From Prevotella sp. (GTDB taxonomy: Bacteria; Bacteroidota; Bacteroidia; Bacteroidales; Bacteroidaceae), in the NCBI GenBank assembly GCA_017548605.1, contig JAFYZT010000036.1:62001-126000 (forward strand): a stretch of 64,000 nt of DNA, in the 5' to 3' direction. The notes under the pieces were generated by a model. It made no database searches. It was not told the origin of the DNA and was given only the letters and a program-made list of their open reading frames with translations. The translations under genes and the position numbers were made by a program. Of this stretch, positions 59,667-64,000 are shown one piece after another. Within the stretch, counting starts at the first letter, position 1. Each line of letters starts with the position of its first letter.

Positions 59667-62600
59667 TCACTTCACTACCACCTTGCGGCCGTTGTTGATG
59701 TAAATACCCTTCTGAGTGGGTTGCTTCGGCAACTGTCGGCCGTCGATGGTGAACCACTTGTTGCTGACGATTTCCAGACCATTCACTTCCTCGATGGACG
59801 TTGCGGTACCGTCAATCTCGAACATCGTGTCGTTGACGCCCGCATCAGCAGGTACTCGTATTAAGGTGCGGAATGCACCCACGTGGAATCCTGAGGTGGA
59901 AGGATAATACATCTTGTTGTCGGCTCCAAGATAGAGGATTTGTTCTGAGGCAGTGAGCGACAGTTCGGTGTACAGTCCAAAACTTAAGATGTCAGTGCCA
60001 ATTTCCATAGTGAAGTAGTCATAGTCGAGCGGCTCCAAGGTGACACCTTCAAAGGTCATGTCGGCGTTTTCGCCGCTCTCCCACTTGATGATATAACTCT
60101 TGTTGGCCTCGATGGAAGTAACATTGGTATAGGTCAAGTAGAGCACGGTACCCTTGATGGTTGCAGCAGTGAGTTCCTTGATGGTGGCTCCTGCAAGCGG
60201 TGAAGCCTCGATATCATCGACATTGAAGGGCAGACAGAGGGTGTTCCAATTGCCGTTCTTGAGGAAGTTACGTCCTGAGATAACCACGTCGGTCGTCATC
60301 CCATCGTAAGACTGCAGCATTGCAGTATTGGTGTTGCCGTCGTCGTAGTCTTGGTCTAGGAGCGTGATGGAAAGGGGAGCCGTGGTGAAGCTTGTCGAAG
60401 CCCAGTCGCTGATATCACCACTAGCAAAGTGGGTGCGCACTTGCACTTCGTAGGCAGTTGTCGGATCCAATCCCTCGATGGTGACGGGATGGCTGGTCAG
60501 TCCGTTCATCTCTATCCAATCTGCTTCCTGTCCCGATTCGAGAATCTGGATATCATCGATGTTCAGGATGAACTGGTCGGTGACGTTGAAGTGGCGTATG
60601 GCCAAGTAACCCGTTCCTTTGTACTTGCTCAGGTCGACGGTGTGCTGTACATACTCACCCGTAGCGATTTCCTCTCCCGTGGCGGGGTAAATCTGAGTAA
60701 ATTTCGACGGGTCGTCGTTGCCGTCTTGCGAGAGGAATACGGCGAAATGCTCTGCTGGGTAGTTGGGATCCTGTCCCCTGGCCCAGAATGTCATGCTTCC
60801 ACCCAGTGTCACCTCAGGCGATATGAGCCAGTTGTCGGGTGTCAGTGCGGTGTTTGTGCCATTATCATAGCTGGCCGATTGAACGCAGTAAGAACCGCTA
60901 TGTGACCTGGCCTGTGATACCTGCCAGTTATATCCGTCGCCATCAGCATCAATGGTTGTCCATCCGTCAGGTAACGCGCCACTTTCGAATGATTCACCAA
61001 GGAGTCTGTACCACAGGTCCCAAGAGGTGGGATTCGAGCCTGTATCAGTCCAGTCTACCGTCGCTGTTGTCGCTGCCAATTCGGTAATCTCAATTTCGGG
61101 TGTTGCGTCAGCCGCTGCTGTGGTGAAGTTGGTCTCCGCCCATCGGCTGTAGCTCTCCTCGTCGCACTTAGCACGTACCTGGAAGATATAATCCGTTTCG
61201 GGATCCAGTCCGTCAAGCGGGTATGAGTTGTCAGTGCACGAGCCCGTAGTCCATGTGGCTGTTTCAGGATCAAGAGGTTCACCGAGATATCCGCGAATCA
61301 TCCATCCATTACCTGCCAACGAAGAGGCGAGTTCACTAAGATGGCCCCATTCACTTCCATTGAGTACCCAGTCATTGTTGGGCTCAGTGCTTGCACAAGC
61401 ACTTAAGACGTAGGTACCCGTTTCTGTTAGTGTAATCCACAAATTCTCGCCCGGAGTAACAGACACTACTTTACCCAAAGTCACCTCGTGCATGGCATCA
61501 TTGCCTTCTGGGGTCACCTCTGTTGTATAAAGAAGAGTACCTGGAGCGTCGTCGCCACCAGAATAGATATTCACCGTGATGGGTTCTGTGTTGTAACCGG
61601 AACTTTCATAAATCGCGATCTTCGACAATTTGTCGATAGTTACCATACTGCCGGGATACATTACGCCCCATGTCCAGGTCATCGAACTTGAGTTGCCTAT
61701 ACCTGTCTTATAAGTATCATTATCATACTGGAGCCATTTGCCAGAACTTTCGGTATAGCGAATCTCGTAATTGTCGGCATTGCCCTCCCAAGATATAGTA
61801 GCCGAGTTGGCTGTGATGTCGGAAGCCTCCACGTCGGTAGGTGTGACACACGCCTCGATGGTGGTGAAGGATACCTTGCTACTCCACTTGCTATGGTCGT
61901 CGCTGCTACAAACGGCACGGACGTAAGCATAATAGGTGGTTTCCGGCTCCAGTCCCGTCAACACAAACGGGTTGCTGTCGGCGGTCACGGGAGTTGCTGT
62001 GTCTGGATCGAAATCTTCTTCCGTGGAATATGCGATTTCCCATGCGTTCTGGTCTTCTGCTCCCGGCGTCCAACTCAGGGTGGCACTGAATGCAGCCACC
62101 TCATCAGCCGCCAGATTCTTCGGTGTAGCGCAGGTGGCTAAGGTACAATCAGTTATTATGGACTTCAAAACACCTGAAGAAGTTGGTGCCTCGCCTGCTG
62201 CCACATTAAGGATTTCGTCTTCGTTGACGTCAAGGATGACGAAAGAGCACTCACCAGGATAGCTGCCAGGTGTCCAAATGAAACTGATTTCCCGTCCTGG
62301 ACATACGGAGAAGGAACCTTCTGAAGACTGACCAGAAGTGAGAGTCAACGTAGCGATAGAAATTCCTGTCGCATCGTCCACCACACTAATTTTGGCATTG
62401 TTCCATCCGTCGCCGTATGAGTCGGTGAGCGAATATGATATCAAGCACTTATCCTCTTCAGAGCAAATCTCCGTGGTGAAAGACTTGGGTGAGCTCCAGG
62501 CGCTCAAGTCGGATGCGGAACATACTGTCTGTACCTTTACAACGTAGGTGGTACCCGCTTCCAGACCCGTGAAGGTGTATGGGCTCGTTACGTCTGTTAT

Positions 62601-63308
62601 GTTCTCCTCACTGGATTCAGAAAGGATGTTCAGATTGTAGCTTGTGCCTTCGACGGCATTCCATGTCAAAGTAGCACCTTCATTTGTGATGTCACTGATA
62701 GCCAAGCCAGAGGGCTTTGGACATGTGGATGCACCAGCTGGCGTGAAAATAAACGTGGTCTTGGGAAGGAATTTCTGTTCAGCGATTGTAGAATTATACC
62801 CTCCCAAAGCGGTGGTTGTTTCCTGGGTTACACCATACCATGAGACACCTTTATAAGAGCCTGTTACGGTCTGGTAAAAACCAATCACCAGATTGCCACC
62901 ACCATATTTGTATGGGGCGTCCAATATCACTTCCATCTGGTTGCCGCTGACAGATAGAGAACCGGCATTCTTCACCTTGCCCATACTTTCCCAGTCAATG
63001 AGTTCCGTAGAAGCAAACGAGGTATAGTCAACTTCCGTGATATATACCTCAAACTCGGCTGCACCCCAGTCGATGGCTTCACTGCTGGAGTAGAATGTCA
63101 TCTGTTCGATAGTGCCATCTACCATTTCGGTCAGATCCTCAGCCGGAATGATAAACTGGGTTCTGGTATAACTGTCTGTCCATAAGCCATAAATGGGCAC
63201 ACGGTTATTTGTGGACTCACCGTTATTAATGGTGATGTCATCCGCTCTTGCTCCTACAGCACATAGCAGCAGGGAGAGCCATAAGAAAAGTAATCGATGC
63301 TTTTTCAT
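59667..63308 (-). CDS. Giant surface protein B: Fn3 and cleaved-adhesin domains, sorting-type tail
   Basis: 1213 residues from the ATG at 63308. After the signal peptide (about 1-23) the first domain (NNRVPIYGLWTDSYTRTQFIIP through FLPKTTFIFTPAG) differs from that of adhesin A and matches instead the first domain of the BspA-like protein at 42112. The rest parallels adhesin A: Fn3 (CPKPSGLAISDITNEGATLTWNAV), SLTDSYGDGWNNAKISVVD, one additional Fn3 unit (CATPKNLAADEVAAFSATLSWTPG), cleaved-adhesin domain (ESGALPDGWTTIDADGDGYNWQ; HVQHTVDLSKYKGTGYLAIRHFN gives the same core), FLKNGNWNTLCLPFNVDDIE and the tail KGIYINNGRKVVVK. The pair arose by duplication with N-terminal domain exchange. Confidence 0.88.
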   Translation of the reverse strand: MKKHRLLFLWLSLLLCAVGARADDITINNGESTNNRVPIYGLWTDSYTRTQFIIPAEDLTEMVDGTIEQMTFYSSSEAIDWGAAEFEVYITEVDYTSFASTELIDWESMGKVKNAGSLSVSGNQMEVILDAPYKYGGGNLVIGFYQTVTGSYKGVSWYGVTQETTTALGGYNSTIAEQKFLPKTTFIFTPAGASTCPKPSGLAISDITNEGATLTWNAVEGTSYNLNILSESSEENITDVTSPYTFTGLEAGTTYVVKVQTVCSASDLSAWSSPKSFTTEICSEEDKCLISYSLTDSYGDGWNNAKISVVDDATGISIATLTLTSGQSSEGSFSVCPGREISFIWTPGSYPGECSFVILDVNEDEILNVAAGEAPTSSGVLKSIITDCTLATCATPKNLAADEVAAFSATLSWTPGAEDQNAWEIAYSTEEDFDPDTATPVTADSNPFVLTGLEPETTYYAYVRAVCSSDDHSKWSSKVSFTTIEACVTPTDVEASDITANSATISWEGNADNYEIRYTESSGKWLQYDNDTYKTGIGNSSSMTWTWGVMYPGSMVTIDKLSKIAIYESSGYNTEPITVNIYSGGDDAPGTLLYTTEVTPEGNDAMHEVTLGKVVSVTPGENLWITLTETGTYVLSACASTEPNNDWVLNGSEWGHLSELASSLAGNGWMIRGYLGEPLDPETATWTTGSCTDNSYPLDGLDPETDYIFQVRAKCDEESYSRWAETNFTTAAADATPEIEITELAATTATVDWTDTGSNPTSWDLWYRLLGESFESGALPDGWTTIDADGDGYNWQVSQARSHSGSYCVQSASYDNGTNTALTPDNWLISPEVTLGGSMTFWARGQDPNYPAEHFAVFLSQDGNDDPSKFTQIYPATGEEIATGEYVQHTVDLSKYKGTGYLAIRHFNVTDQFILNIDDIQILESGQEADWIEMNGLTSHPVTIEGLDPTTAYEVQVRTHFASGDISDWASTSFTTAPLSITLLDQDYDDGNTNTAMLQSYDGMTTDVVISGRNFLKNGNWNTLCLPFNVDDIEASPLAGATIKELTAATIKGTVLYLTYTNVTSIEANKSYIIKWESGENADMTFEGVTLEPLDYDYFTMEIGTDILSFGLYTELSLTASEQILYLGADNKMYYPSTSGFHVGAFRTLIRVPADAGVNDTMFEIDGTATSIEEVNGLEIVSNKWFTIDGRQLPKQPTQKGIYINNGRKVVVK

Positions 63309-63586
63309 AAGCAAACTGCATTTAAGTTATTATTAGGTTGATTATAATGATTGTTGTTATTACATCAGGTCATTTATTCATCTCGCCGTTTGACTTTTTG
63401 GTCGTTCGGTTTCTTTTCCCTCAATCTCAAAATATTCTGCAATATTAGCAAATTTCTTTGAAATATACAAAGAATACTAAAAAAATATTATCAGAATTTG
63501 AAAATAAGGAACAAATCATTATCGGAAACATCAGTCCTATCTCATACCATCAGTGTCTCAAAAGAAAATGGAATCATCTATAACAC

Positions 63587-63619
63587 AAAAAAAGCGATTA
63601 CCTTCTCAGGCGACCGCTT
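63587..63619 (-). terminator. Hairpin with T7 upstream of adhesin B
   Basis: On the minus strand AAGCG...CCT/AGG...CGCTT followed by TTTTT. It lies about 85 bases after a predicted transcription start and 280 bases before adhesin B, so it would end a short RNA or act as an attenuator. Confidence 0.65.
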
Positions 63620-63679
63620 CATCTTCAATAGGTATTAGTTCTTTTTAAGGTAAAAAGATTGTTTTCAGGATAACATTTG

Positions 63680-63709
63680 CAAAGATAGGCCATTTTTTAA
63701 ATAAACAAA
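63680..63709 (-). promoter_or_regulatory. Minus-strand promoter ahead of adhesin B
   Basis: The complement gives TTTG (63706-63709), 18 bases, TATCTTTG (63680-63687). The predicted start is near 63673. Confidence 0.7.
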
Positions 63710-63832
63710 ATGATTTCTCACTTTTTTTTTCAAAAAAAACATTGTGTGCCCACACACTTTTTTATCCTTACAGAAATATCTAATTATCTTCATAAAAAAA
63801 GCCATAATGAAGCCACAGCCTCCTTCAGAAAA

Positions 63833-63876
63833 GACAAAAAAAAGAGGGAAAGAACTCCTGGTGGAGTCGCCTTCCC
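63833..63876 (-). terminator. Second minus-strand terminator-like hairpin
   Basis: GGGAA...ACTCC/GGAGT...TTCCC stem followed on the minus strand by TC and eight or more T. The transcript it would end comes from beyond the window. Confidence 0.65.
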
Positions 63877-64000
63877 GACGAAATCGTAGATGATTTGTAA
63901 TTTCTTTCTAATTTCTCTTTTTGACTTTACAACCTAAATAACCTAATAACTTAAATAACCTAATAACTTAAAATATGCAATGTAAAACTTATGGATAATT

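Larger units (their letters stand above)
63309..64000. other. Gene-free stretch at the window end
   Basis: Contains a minus-strand promoter (63680-63709), a minus-strand terminator-like hairpin between it and adhesin B (63587-63619), and a second one (63833-63876). A 16-mer AACCTAATAACTTAAA is repeated at 63940-63955 and 63957-63972, period 17. An ATG at 63991 could open a plus-strand gene (Met-Asp-Asn) beyond the window, with this repeat as its leader, but three codons are not enough to call it. Confidence 0.65.

Overview
The window reads as a Bacteroidota chromosome, most likely Prevotellaceae. The basis is the recurrent promoter pattern TTTG-N19/20-TAnnTTTG, gene families typical of the order (DUF3098, DUF4837, PorT-like barrels, DUF4143 ATPases, DUF5597 glycosidases, BspA-like repeats), and surface proteins ending in a GxYIxNGxKxxVK tail like the C-terminal signals of type IX secretion cargo. 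No phage, integrase, transposase or CRISPR array was found. The species is not determinable by eye.

Layout. 1-3180: 5' part of a giant DUF4011 helicase with an N-terminal transglutaminase-like fold (minus). 3307-8692: radical SAM protein, then ftsX, a DUF3098 gene, uppP, truB, queA and folK as a co-directional housekeeping run. 8904-11102: divergent rpsO and typA. 11154-12549: two small outer-membrane barrels. 12612-16765 (minus): luxS, mtnN, Na/Ca exchanger, hsp20, Gfo/Idh/MocA oxidoreductase, followed by NhaC and a divergent YitT protein. 19531-27557: carboxylesterase, double-domain esterase, ABC-F factor, twin 310-residue secreted paralogues and a small helical secreted protein. 27813-34064: rlmN, DUF4837 lipoprotein, a divergent pdxA, a sigma-54-type AAA+ regulator fused in frame to LptE, a TPR-like protein and secG. 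34154: tRNA-His, followed by triplicated terminators and an ATPase cassette. 36311-54417: an accessory stretch with two SUMF1 proteins, glycosidases (GH35-like, GH53), lipoproteins, an orphan Imm32-like gene, a patatin, an SDR and an aldo/keto reductase. 54576-63308 (minus): a secreted protein and two tandem copies of a module made of one giant Fn3/cleaved-adhesin protein and one 76-residue peptide gene. 63309-64000: non-coding, with a candidate leader or small RNA.

How the genes work together. MtnN and LuxS form the two-step S-adenosylhomocysteine detoxification route. The rlmN-secG run has the envelope/translation content seen together in other Bacteroidota. The adhesin modules look like recently duplicated surface machinery, because even the peptide genes and flanking DNA are nearly identical.

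Most notable beyond the genes. (1) Many genes end in degenerate short tandem repeats whose first unit contains the gene's own last codons and stop codon. (2) A dispersed G-rich hairpin element with G-quadruplex potential sits exactly 1 nt after four stop codons. (3) LptE is fused to a regulator. (4) A pdxA homologue has lost most of its active-site and metal-site residues. (5) An ATPase gene beside tRNA-His has three palindromes at exact 33-bp spacing in its leader and is flanked by direct repeats. All calls come from reading the sequence; no database search was run.
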